Assembly: GCA_036345935.2 (NCBI GenBank)
Contig: JADWOT020000007.1
Location: 5,379,471-5,443,470, forward strand
DNA: 64,000 bases
Reading direction: 5' to 3'
DNA from: Taenia hydatigena
Lineage: Eukaryota; Platyhelminthes; Cestoda; Cyclophyllidea; Taeniidae
Shown here: positions 49,790 through 62,200 of the stretch, piece by piece
How the letters are laid out: each line of letters starts with the position of its first letter
How positions within the stretch are numbered: the first letter of the stretch is position 1
Notes under the pieces: generated by a model
Seen by the model: the letters and a program-made list of their open reading frames with translations, nothing else
Databases searched by the model: none
Told to the model about the DNA's origin: nothing
Position numbers and translations under genes: made by a program

Positions 49790-52025
49790 TGCAGTGGTTC
49801 CATGATGGCCAGTGAGTGGATTGCCTCCCCTTCCAATGAATGGGACCTCGTGATTACAGACGCGTAACAGTAGGGGTGTATGCAGCCTCTCATTTAAAGT
49901 CGAGTCCCCTATCAACAGCATTCATTGTTGCGATTCGACCAATCTTGTGGCAGAAGGCAGTCACTGCAAGACATGGATTTGAGAGCTTGGTGGTTGTATC
50001 GCTGCTGCTTAAGATGCCACCGCCTTTGTGATTTGATGGCCCATTCGCGTGTGCAGTGCTGATTTGTGCTGAAGAAAATAGAGAGCGCATCTATTTTTGT
50101 CCGCTAGTCGTGAGAAGTGATGTCAAGCCTTTCATCGTTCGCTCCGCCACCGATACTCAACATTCTGTGGCACTCTACTGGGAATGTAGTTCGACAAATT
50201 TAACAATTAAGTGTGTTCTCCCATGTGGGAGGCGTGGAGGCGATCGTGCCTGTTGGAACACTTGGCCAATTTAAAGTATTGTTCTTGTGCTGTATTGACT
50301 TGCTATGTATGACTTCATTTAAATGGGCGATGGATGACATTTGTGATGAGCTCATTGGCTTTCGCAAGTGTGGAGTGCCATTCGTTGACGTGGCTTCTGA
50401 GCCGACTGAATAACATGCGTTGGTGGTGGCCATTAGTAGGTTATCGTGAACATAAATAGGGCGATTGTATTGAAGTACCGGGTGCCAACTTACCTTGGTG
50501 TGACTTGATAGACAGGCGGGCGCAGTAGGGCTAATAAAATAATTGCTTAAAAGCGACTGATTAGTGCAACTGCTGTTTGATTCCTATATACTGTTTAAAC
50601 CAAGCACGAATATAAAGAGACATTAGGGCTGAATGCAAGGCAACAACAATATAATAAAACAGCAGTAACGTAACACATTTTGCTTACAAAATGGTCTCTT
50701 ATGATTTGGCATTACGTGAGAAGTTAGGGACTAACCTGAAGACGAAATATGGCATCGTGATTGGGTATGCATAGAGCAGGATTTGGGCTACCGGCATTGT
50801 CTGCGGGCGATAGCGCAACGACAGAGATCTAAAGCGGTCCCGTATCCCAAAAGCAAGAGTTGATCAAACCACTTGGAAATTGAGTAGCGCTTCTCCTATT
50901 TCGAGTTCTTTCTTCACCTTGTCATTGATCAACCTCCGGCATCAGACATCACAGCTTGATAGTGGTGTAAGGAAAGCGCCTTAAAACAACAGCCTCGTCA
51001 TCCCCTACCTCTAGTGGCTTATCAATCTGCTGACTGGAACACGTAATCATTTCATTGGTGATCAGTCTAACAACAGAACTAAAACAAAAGTCGAGAACTA
51101 AAGGGTAAATAAATCATTCAACCAGTCATTCAAGCAAAAAATCAAAGAGTTAGTCTTTTAGTCAAATAATCAAATCATTGTTTAATGGATTAGCTTGGAA
51201 TTTGGGAGATCGACCTGTGAGATTTAAATGAAGGGCAGCGGTGGCAGCAGCATCACCACCAACGCCAGCATCGATGTCGGAAAGACCACGATTGGTGCCA
51301 GCGTAAAAAACTGCACCACTCCTCGGACCTTGCCCTTTCATTGCAATCGGGCATCGCCCATCTTCCTTAGCCTCCAACCCCCGTCTTGTGTCCGTCTCCT
51401 CGCCTCACTCCGCCTCCACCTACACCTCAAATCCGCATTCCGTGGTGCGACTGACGGCAATATCATCACCTCTAGTCATTATCATGAAACACACTGGTAA
51501 GTGTCTCATTTTCTTCCCATTACAGTCTTCAGTCTTCATTCAACCTCTTTTACCCATATCCAGTCAATCAAATGTCTACTCTCACTCAGGCCTCATCCGC
51601 GATAATGGGACGGAGGACATCCTCGGGATCACAAGGGACACGAGCAGGGTGATGAGGACGAGGTTGAGCTGGTGAGGAATGAGAAATCAGAATGTGACCT
51701 ATCCGACTATATGGCTATGATGAGTTAGTGGTCGAATATGGATGAGCAGATGGAGTGGTGGCAATTGCCACCCTCTTAGATGGCATCCAATTCTCCTACG
51801 TCGTCATCGTTCACCGCGCTGGCACCGTTGCCTGCGAGCCAACTATTGACTACGCATAAGAGTGGTGGGCTAATCTCCGAAGGCACAGCTGATGCGATGC
51901 GATCCTCCTCAACCGACCTTATTGGGCCTTGCTGACAATAGGGTATTTCAAGCTACCTATCTCCTGCGATTGCATCGGATACTCTCTGGCAAATTTTCCA
52001 TAGTTTTGGATTGCTGCATACTAGG
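49790..52025. other. No confident gene
   Basis: Frames of 60-95 codons occur at 49840, 50056, 50213, 51228 and 51388. Several look fairly hydrophilic, but none has a domain or paired splice sites. Confidence 0.3.
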
Positions 52026-52029
52026 TGAA

Positions 52030-52495
52030 CACATGAAAATGAAAGGATAGTCCTTGATGGCACAGCTAATGTATATCTCTTGCCTTTATACGACTTGTCT
52101 TTCTTTAGAATTGGTGCTCCCCTCCCTTCTGTTTTACACAATCGCATTTGGATGCTGCTGGACTAGATAATAGTATTTTGGGCTATTCTACATGCGAAGA
52201 CCACATAAAATATCAATGTATGCCTTGAAGGCATGGTGCATACGTCGCTCCCCACTTATCTGGCTGGATTTTGCTTTGATTACAGCCACTGTTCTACACC
52301 TTTGCAGTTTCGTGGTTTCTTATTAATGATTTTAATTTGTTTCATACATGGAAACCGCATGAAAATGGCAGGATGCTCCTTGATGACTGCCTGTAGCGCT
52401 GCGCTCTTATTTACCCATCTTGACTTTGCTTCAATCACAACCGGCTATCTAGACCTCCTTGTCTCACGTAGTTGCGTTTAGATGCTCTAAATATT
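52030..52495 (+). repeat. Decayed tandem duplication
   Basis: Two or three related units. CATGAAAATGAAAGGATAGT (52031) and GCATGAAAATGGCAGGATGC (52357) begin stretches that stay alignable for about 130 bp to TTGCGTTTAGATGCT and CGCATTTGGATGCT. A third, partial unit lies between (about 52255-52330). Confidence 0.45.
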
Positions 52496-52499
52496 GGTA

Positions 52500-53012
52500 T
52501 TGATGATTCTAATTCTCATATTGCGACTGTCCGTCCTTGTCCGAATAGGTAGTTAAAAGTGATGACTATATGCGTGATTGTTCCCGCTAGTTGACGTTAT
52601 GCGTGCATATTTTGCTTCAATTTGGCTCCTGTCGGCCTAATGTCTAACACTCTGATGATGCAAGTTTGGCGTTTTGGTAATTTTCCCTTCCCCAATTGGG
52701 GCTCCCACTTCAATTTAAAAAAAAGATTAAAAGGCTGCCGCAGTAGGAGGAATAGGGTTAGATGATTTGGCGATGGGTAAGCTTGAAATAACAAGCCATT
52801 CAATAAGGGACTGAATCGGAAGCTTGCTTCCCCCGATATGAAACTGTTGATCTGGTAGTCCAGAAGGGCAAGTTAAAAGGAAGTATTACGATGTACCATC
52901 TCACTCATATGCATCCGAGCGCATACGTGCACACACATGATCCTACCTGTATCATTCCGATCCCATTTACTATGCGACTCTCTAATAGAACAGAAATAGG
53001 GAATGGACCTTG

Positions 53013-53044
<32 letters not shown>

Positions 53045-53870
53045 CTCTGACGGCAAACAGAGTTCAGATGGATTCGAGGGGATAAGGCACGCATCTACTC
53101 CGCTATTGCAGAACGCCAGATCGCGGCAACTTCTACAGGGGGAAAATGTGTAGGTAGTGAGATGGGCAGGTAGACGTTCGGCCAGCCCGCAAATTACAAA
53201 GTGGTAAGTGGGAGCAACGCGCTCATCTTTGCTGTTGAGGGAGTGGGTGTAGGAGTAGGAGGCGGAACCAAAGCGAGTTGATGTAGAGCAAGCTAAGGAA
53301 ACAGCAAAAAGATGAAGATGGATAGTGTTTGGCGATTTTAGGCTAAGCTTTGCTGAAACAAGTGTTGGTCCTCAGCTTAGTCTATGCTACTCCGTTCTAG
53401 GTTATGTTTCTTGGCATTGTTATAATACTCATAAACAAGGATGAGACTAGTAAAGAGATGAAGGGAACGTACTAAGAGAGCGCTGGCAGAAGATGGGGTG
53501 GGAGGAGGTGAAGGTTAGAGGAAGATAAGAGAGCAAGGGAAACTAGACGTTCTTAAGGCAGCACAGTGAAAAGATAAGGGTGAGGAAATAAAATGCAGGC
53601 AAATATCCACTTTTCTTCTCGGGATAAATTGAATGCATGAAGGGCACATGGTAGGACATAACGCAAAGCGTATTGCTTGAGAGCATATCGGGCGTGGTGG
53701 AGAACGATGGAGACACTCACCAAAGATGAGGTAGGGTGGAGCACGGGAGAGGAGGTGCAGACAAGTGAGCTCCCACCCGTCCGTTTCGAGGAAGTCATCA
53801 GGCCCATTTCTTGCGCGTGGTATGAGGTCCCTGACATCTGAAAAGAAAAGAGAAAAGGCCTCATTTTACA
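52500..53870. other. No recognisable gene; one AC microsatellite
   Basis: Contains the AC run listed separately. A 103-codon minus-strand frame at 53553-53864 has no recognised domain. Confidence 0.35.
53013..53041 (+). repeat. (AC)n microsatellite
   Basis: An uninterrupted AC run of about 14 units. Confidence 0.95.
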
Positions 53871-53879
53871 CTGAATGGA

Positions 53880-54300
53880 TTTTCGCTGGGCCGATTAGGC
53901 GGACCAAATAAGAGTGCTGGGGTTGACTTTAATGGTGGCATTTGAAAGCGCCACCGAAGATGAGGCTGCTTACCCGCATCTACCCTAATTTACTCAACTC
54001 TATCATAATCTAGCCTAAAGGGCTGATTCGGTCTGCTGTATTCCAGAGGATCCTGGTCTGATTAAGTCAGGCGCTACAGTGCTTCCACAGTGCGAATATG
54101 AATATGGGCAAGTTATTGCGCTCCAGTAGGTCTGCTGCCGCTGTTTGTTCAGTGGTTGCATACGAATGCAAGAGCCATTAAAAGCAAGAGCAGTAAGGTG
54201 AACACAGTACATAATATGAATTTAATTATAAGAGTCGGCGACATACCCCTAAATATTTCCATGGTGTTCATTCGCAAACCTACGGCTGTTCAGCTGAAAG
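53880..54300 (+). repeat. Dispersed repeat F, copy 2
   Basis: Inverted partner of 33180-33640. It ends very close to the start of repeat B copy 2. Confidence 0.75.
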
Positions 54301-54319
54301 AGGCAAAGGAATGCCAAAC

Positions 54320-55260
54320 CATGAAGATGGGAGGAGAGAGAGCAAGGAATGGGAAAAGAGGATCGGAAGTGGACGATGCAGGGTGATCCTGTACAGTGCA
54401 ATGGTGTAGAAATCCTTACTGTTCTCCTTTCCCTATATTTTTATGAATTGGTACACTTATCTGCTCAGCTAGCCAATCGATTGAGTTAAATGTGAAGAAA
54501 TCAACTCGGTGGCAAACAAATGGGTTTATTTTCAATGGCATACTCATAGCCTTTCCTTCCTTTGTGATTCGCATTGGGTGATGATATCGAAACGATGCAC
54601 GCAAATGAGTCCCTAAAATTTCTACGATATCTATCTGTTATGGTCCTTTGACGCCTCAAGAACGGTAGAGTAGGAGGTTGAGGCTGACAAGCAGATAAAG
54701 ATATAGGTGGCAAATTGGGGGGTAAAAGAAGATTAAAAGCAGGAGGGAATGAATCGCGATGGAGCTACTTGCAAAGACCTGAATGACAGGAACGATACTG
54801 TGAAGCGAGTTGAATCAAAGGCGATGAAGCAACGCTCAGCAGAGCGTGTCAGGGGGTTGACTGTGCGATTGACCCCTTGAAACTGGCACAGGTAAATTGA
54901 TTAGTCGTGCGTGTCACATGGTGGAATCCACAGTTGAATGGTGTGGGTTTCGGACATTACTCCTTGTTGGTTTCGCTAGAATGTGCGACTCTATCAGATT
55001 TTCCTATTCTTGATATCTTTTGCTAATTCCGTCTTTTGGGCTGGTAGCCATTTTGGCAACTAGGTACTTCTCCATTGCAATACAAGGTGCCAGTCCCAAT
55101 CCGAGTGAAGGAAAAGAGTGGGAGGCGAAGAAATTAGGCCAAGGAAAGCGAATGGATGGGTGATGTAAAGGCCAAGTTGTAACAAATTGAAAAAGCCAAA
55201 TCAACGCATCAATTCACCATTCATGCGGCTCCTTTGCCGGTGACCAAGCTGGACCCACAA
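54320..55260 (+). repeat. Dispersed repeat B, copy 2
   Basis: Same-orientation partner of 10900-11860, with GAAATTAGGCCAAGGAAAGC near its 3' end. Confidence 0.7.
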
Positions 55261-55264
55261 AAAG

Positions 55265-56276
55265 AAGAGCGACGAATAAATGAGTTTTGTTCTCTTTAAT
55301 GAATCCTATCACACACCCAGTAAAAATTTTGAATAATATCTCTAGTCAACATGCATTATCGCGTGCTTCGGCAGCAATGGTGTCTGTCAGGTTAAATTTT
55401 TGCTTTACTTACCCACATGATTGAATAAACTTGTAATGCTCTTGCCGACAAACCCAGTCCAAGCGCTATTGTGCATCTTGGAAATGTGTATGCCTATGCG
55501 TAGGTTCAAATACATGGATGGATCAGTGATTTCTATGCCAAAGGAATCGACTATGCACATGCATGCATCACTAATATGGAAACATCCTTAAAGGGATATC
55601 CCCACACATGATTACATCAACAACGATGACAATTGCATGAAAGCAAACGTTAGCATACAATTATTTGACTTCGCTAACGCATGCATAATTTCGTATAAAC
55701 ATGCGCACCCCATTCTAAAAACGCAATGCACGTTCGCACATGCATTTATTTCAATATTAAAGATCGTGTACGCATGTATTCGCATGCATAAATGCATTCA
55801 TCACTGTAAATACTATCCTGACAACACTGTGCTTTCAAACAGTAAAAAATGCATGTCTTCTGTTTTCTTCATTTTAGCCCATTTTTATATATATTTGGCC
55901 CTAAGTGCAATCCTGATTTATTGGTTCCAATTTCGGTAAGGAACATATTACCACTGAGTAATATTTAGGCCTTTTTCCAGAGCCTCACCTTCACCCGGTG
56001 CAGGCATTTAAATGATTTTTGGGTTACTCTTCTCCCTCTATTGCGTGTTATCCCATGTCCTTAAGTTTACATTAAGTGGTTGTTATGGGCACCCACAATT
56101 AAACCAAAAGCCTCAGAATGTACTTTTCCTTATCCATTAACCTTTCGAGTTGTGCTACTCACTCCCACTTCGTTGACGCCCAGAATCCATTAGTAGGGCG
56201 AGAATACCCTTTAAAGTTCTCGGGCACATGCAATCTTTCCTAGAGCAACAAGTTCATTTAGATCGACGCGTGGAGC
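55265..56276. other. ATGCAT-rich intergenic DNA upstream of the transporter
   Basis: About 1 kb. Many ATGCAT/GCATGC motifs occur between 55555 and 55800, which makes both strands open there (55612-55797 minus, 55637-55939 plus); I read these frames as low-complexity artefacts. Just before the transporter start, TTTAG at 56257-56261 could be a cis- or trans-splice acceptor. Confidence 0.4.
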
Positions 56277-59200
56277 ATGGAAGACACTGAGCCTGAGGAA
56301 TGTGTACATGTACGACCAGAACCAGGAGTTACGATGAATGTGAGTCGGCGGTTACCTTCACCGGCTAACCAGGCGTGTCAGAATCTTCAAAAGGCGTCCC
56401 GTAGAAGATTGGTCAAAGCACTAAGCAACAGAGATGTGGCCAGAGTTACATGCACCATTCTTCTCGTGGCTATTGCTGTTGACATCATCTGCACTCTTTG
56501 CGCGAGAAAGCGCAAACGCGTAAGTTTTAGAGGTGTTGCTATTCCATTTATAAATATTTATACCAACGTGACTAAACTATTCTATTCAAATTAACTACTC
56601 GTGGTTACCTTAATGAAGCTGTCGCTTTAAACACAGTTTTGTTTGCTTTTGTGGTTGAAAATCATTCTAGAGTGATTCTGATGTCTGATTGGTTTTGTTA
56701 TGGCCTCCCACCCTGGACATTGTCTGCCACTATTTTTGTCATCTAAACTTTAGTACGTTAGCCTTTGGCCATGGGAACTGCTTTTTGTAGTAGCACTTGG
56801 GGTTGCTAGACCTAGTCGTTGCATGCCCTTTAAATACTTATCCAAGCAAAACATTAATTTCTGCTGTGCAGCATTCGCATTTGATTTAGACCAAATGGTG
56901 AGGTTTTTTGTGGCTAGCCTTTTTATTTATGTTGCAAACCATCTAAAGTGTAGTAAGCATGATATTTGGTATTTATGTCTAATTAGTTTTCATAGAAGGA
57001 AACAAGTGAATAAAATACTTCTACCTTAGGAGTTATGAGAAATCCCTCTTAGGAAAAATTAGGTTTTAGTGTCCTAATGTGCATACACTTATTGCAGTCA
57101 GGTGCATAAATTATCCCTTTTGCTTCAAACATAGGGCTGAGTGTTCTATAATTAAAAGGGGCTTGTTGATGACCCAATTTTCCAGCGCCACTTCGTAGTC
57201 TCGTCTGCATCTACTAGGTGTGCTCGTAAAACAGCTCGACAATTTCGCTTTTCTTCTAGACGAAGATGCAAAGGGACATTTGCAGCAGTTCCGATAGGCC
57301 ACACAATCTCGACATTGTCATTGCCTCCTTCATGGTGCAAATCACATGGCCGACGACAATTCTGGAGGCTGTGAGAAGCACAGAACTGGTAGGACAGCAT
57401 CATTATTTAGCGACCCTTCATTTAACCTAGGCTACATTTAATCCAATAGCCAGGAATACGACTTTTCTAATGATAGCTAACCAGAACACTTGATTTTGTC
57501 AACGGTTCGTGCTCTAGAAGACATTACTTTGGTACTTATCTGAGATAATACTCCAACTTAAAGGTCAATAACCTAACGCGCTGGCGTTTTATATCTGGTC
57601 TAGGGATCGGTATTTATAAAACTATCGCGTTGGTATTGGACATCAGAAATGCCATGATTTCGGTGCCACGTATCCATAAAATAGTAAGCGCTTATGCGGT
57701 TCAAAATTACTAATTATGTTGCAATTCTAACATTGCCTCTAGAATTCACAAAATCATCGCGGCGTTTTCTAATACTCCTGTATGATAGCGCAGCATGCAA
57801 TACTTACATTAAAGCCTAGCTATTGCATCCAAGGCGGAAGAGCTGCAAGGAGAAATTATAATTTTGAGGTGATCCCCTTAGTCGGTTGGGCCGACTCGCT
57901 TTGCCGCGTAGCCATCGGCACATCACATCTAAACTAAATGCTACTTTCTCATCGTGTCGTGTTTTTCACAGGGTTGAGGTGTCAAAAATATCAGTCGCTT
58001 TAAACAATAGACATCCGGTACTCGCTTTGACATTCGAAGACAGGGCTTAATCGACCAGTATATGGCGCACGGTTCGGTACAGTCTGTTGGCATACACAGG
58101 CACCACATGCATGTTATAATGATGGCCAACGCATTAATGCTATGAACAGCTCAAAAGTGTAGCCTCACTTATGGATATAGTACGGCATTGCCGGCAGCAA
58201 ATACACGCCAGCAAGCTGTGCGCTGGTTCACACCATCTTCGTGCTGCTGCTCTTGGAATTTCGTACCAAGGCGCCTGGAGCCCACACCATTGCTCAATTC
58301 GTTGGCCATCGCTTCGGCTTATTTGCCCACATTCTCACCATCACCGTTTGCCTCCTCACCAGCTTATACACCCTCACTGTCAACATCACTGGTAAGCAAT
58401 ACTTATCTTACTACATACGTTTCGTCGGCGGTCACACAGAATGGCCTGCATTAATTCTGTCCTCTTCCCTTTGGCAGAAGGTTCATTGGTTTTGAAGGCC
58501 GTAACCAAGAATGTAAGCGAGACCGTCATCGCATCGATAGTCTTCATTCTAGTTGGTGCCCTGTTGGTGGTGGCGCGGCGCAGAAGCTACAGTCCCATCA
58601 TCTACATCATTGCTATCACCATCCTCCTCATTTGTGCCATTCTCATATTCAGTGCGCTGCATGTGCCAACATCCTTAGCACTTGATATGCTCCTTTCATG
58701 ACTGCCGTTGCAATGTCCTCTCCAAAGCAAATGAGGTTTGGCTGTTATTGAATTTTTCATGCAAAATGCATATCCGCATGTGATATCGGTTTGGAAGGTT
58801 AATGATGTTCTGAACATGATAGTTAAGTAGATTCACGGTGACAAGGTGCAGATCGTGCAGGCTTTTATGCATGAAACGAAAGCGAATTAGACTGGAAATG
58901 CAAGGAAGCTTTATCTTGTCATCAAAAACTTGTGACAGCTTTTCGTGAGACGGTGATTTTACTAACGTGGCTGATTTATTGCGAAACAATGACACCTGAT
59001 GCTGAGATGAAGACAGAGACGGGAACGCAACAAGACCGCAGCTTCATGGATGGAATAAATTGGCCCACTAAATTTCGAGGCAACTGACTTAAATAACCTA
59101 CAAAAGATAAAGCGCAGTAATGCAGACTCACTTAAAAAAAATAAACTAAATGGAAAAAATTGCAGCATAGAGGCAGTTGTCTTATCTTGAAAGCATTTTC

Positions 59201-62200
59201 ACTAAAAACACCTAAAAAATAAGTAGGCGGGATAGCTAGGACTATTAACAAGTTCGCCGATTCGCTCAAATCCAACGTGCAAAAACTAAGCATAGAGATC
59301 CTCGAGATTTCTGCGCAAAAGTGCTGTTAAGTTTATGCTCACTTGTAATAAATGAGTTGCATTACATCTGTTCTGCTGGCAGATAATCATCCGACATTAG
59401 TCATTTTGCCACTCTTGAACAAGTATGCTATTGAAGGTAAAACAAATTGTCTAATTGCTTACTTACATGGCTTGACACCTTTCATGTTCACAACCTGAAT
59501 ACAAACGTTTTCCCCCACGTATAGCGCACTCATGAGTAGGCCGGTTATTACCTACAGGCGAAGGCAATACAGTTTGCATCAGTCGAATTTTAAAAGCAAG
59601 GCCGATGAAGACAAGGAATAATATGGTTAAAGTTAAAATCAAAACTATTTTTTGAATAGAATGCAACAACTTAAGTAGGACAGGTAAACTTGTGTAACAC
59701 ATTACTATAATCAGTAATCCTGATGCATCATGGAGTCGTCAGTGACTGTAGTATTGCCTGAGTTCGGCTGATGGTGTTGATTTTCGGGCATAATTTTGAG
59801 CTGCATTGTAGGTAACATGGACAGCTTCTACAAGTTATTAAGGTGCTACAATAAATCAGACTATGGGATTGGGGATTCCATGACCAGTGGATCCGATGAC
59901 AGAATCCTCAGCGATAGTTGGCGCATTTGCATCACTCCTTGGTCCCTTTCATATTCATGCTTAATATCATCCTCAAGATCACATGTCGCGGGTCCTGCTC
60001 GATCAAGCGCTATGGGAGACTTCAGTCAGCTTGCCGCCAAACCATGGAGTGCTTGGTCTACTTCTGGCCATCATCATGGCCTTTTGCATTCCATTTACAC
60101 TCAGTGTGGTCTGCGGTTTGGGTTTTCGAGCACTGGAGTCAGCTTTCTTCAACGCAGCTCTTCTTGACAAGAGGCAAAAGGCACACGGCAAGTCTTTAAT
60201 TCCTTAGTCGTACCATCGCGACTTAATATTTTTAAACCAGATTACAAGCCGACTTAAATTTTGTGATTAGACGATTTATCAGTTTATTATACCTTCATAA
60301 AAGTTGCGTTTTTAAATTTAATGGAAAGTAATAAACGCTTTAAGCATGTTGGATGTAATGAGTTTTCACTCTGGGAAACAAAATGATTTGCATTATTGGA
60401 CCATCGTATCATTGTACTGACTCGCTGACTGGATCCTATCACAGCCTCATCAACAGCATGCTGTTGTAGGTCTTGTGATTTTCGCAACTCCGATACACCT
60501 GCTGGGCAAGAGCGGCGTTTGGGTCATTTTCGTCGTGCTTCTCCTGCTCCTCGTGACCTCTTGCACGTTCAGCATTGTCGGCGCTTCATCAGTCCTGTAT
60601 CACGATGTCTTCGCGGAGTACATTCGAGTGAGCTCTATCCAAATCAATTTCTTGGCAATCTGAGCTTTACTTGCTAATTCTGATACCTGCGCCGAAATTT
60701 GGCATTAAGTGCATCAGGCACTGCACGACAGATTGACCAAAAACAAGTTCTTAGGTCTGCATAAATCATTGCAGAATTGTTGAGCACCAACGAGAAAACA
60801 AGATGACTCTACGACACTCAAATGCTGTGCGTGATTCATTGCATTCTGCGGTTTGTCTATTCTCTCTTCAGCCCTTCAAAAAGCAGGTAGACAAAGCAAC
60901 ATGTCTGCTCTGTGGCAGGCGACGCGATCATCTCGCGAGTCGACGGAATATCTGTCGCTGTCGCAGCATGCTCGAATGTTCGGCATGTCAAAGTGATACC
61001 TGGTACGACTGCAAGTAATGGCTGATAATAATGTCAAAGTAACTTTGCCGACATGATAGCCATAAAATACCAAACAATGGATTAGTTAAACATAGCCAAT
61101 GACTGGCTATTTGGACGAATTCTGTCGTTGAGTATTCTATCATTTAAATGCGCCCATGCTCAATGCATAATCAGGATTGCTAAGTGTAAAGGAAAGGTAA
61201 CGATCGCCATCTGTCTGAGGGAATGCGAAATTCAAGAAAAAACTAGGGCTAAGTGATAAGAGCTTGAATCAAATAAGAAACCAACGAAATGTTTTTATTT
61301 TCATGGAAAAATGCAGCTCATATAGTATGACAAACCAAAATAAAGTAAACTTGAAGATTGCTAGGTGTACCAGTCTACTGAGCTAACATTATAAATCGAA
61401 CAAGATTTCTACAATCTGGCTGTGCATTTCCTTCGCATCATGAACTTGATAACGGTTGCATAGAGTTGGCTAGACATGGGCTTTTCTTGCTAACAACGCA
61501 CAATGACACTCAAAACTGGCATTGGTGAAAAAAATTTTGACAAGATAGTAAGGCGACTCTTCTCTCGCCTCTTTGTTTTGACAGGATCAAGGAGGAATGC
61601 AGCACCAGACCTGCCATAACACTGGTGTATGGCTGCCGGACACACGGTGCATATCGTGCCTACATGGACGAGATGTCGAGAAGCGAGCTACCGATTGCCT
61701 TTACTGTGACGACATGCATGATACCAGCATTCATTATCTTCTCTGAAATAGCGGTATGCACATAACTCTATTCTTTCAGGTTCATGTGGTTCTGGTAGCA
61801 GATTGGCTGATGCCCCACCAACGCAGCACAATGTGACTGCGATACACTGTTTCCATCCACTCGATAACTTAACAGGTTATAATAGCAAAATTGAATGACT
61901 GATTCCATTCGATGAAATGAGACTACATAGAAGGGCAAACAGATAAGCAGACACGGCCAAATAGGTCCTAGGCGAGAATAATCGGTGATGTGGTGATTGC
62001 CTAAATGTAGTCAACGAGTCGTTTATGAGCGCATTTAAAGGAATATCAAATTCAACGTATTTAACTGGGAGTAATGTTAAGTGCGATGTTAACTTCGCAT
62101 GTCCCCTCTTAAATCGCACTCAATTTAGGATTTCAGGTCCGCACATGGTTTTTTCTGTTTATAATACAAACAAACATCCTCATTTAATCTATCAAACAAG

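Noticed and set aside
49759..49990. Joining the 49618 signal-like frame to a Cys-bearing downstream exon
   Set aside because: The joined frame reaches a stop after two codons when the acceptor at 49858-49859 is used; the attractive Cys-rich reading is in the wrong phase.
55612..55939. Overlapping open frames on both strands
   Set aside because: Explained by a low-complexity ATGCAT-rich stretch that lacks stop codons.
58441..58701. 86-codon frame as a stand-alone membrane protein
   Set aside because: It is exon 4 of the transporter read through its 5' intron and on to the intronic stop.
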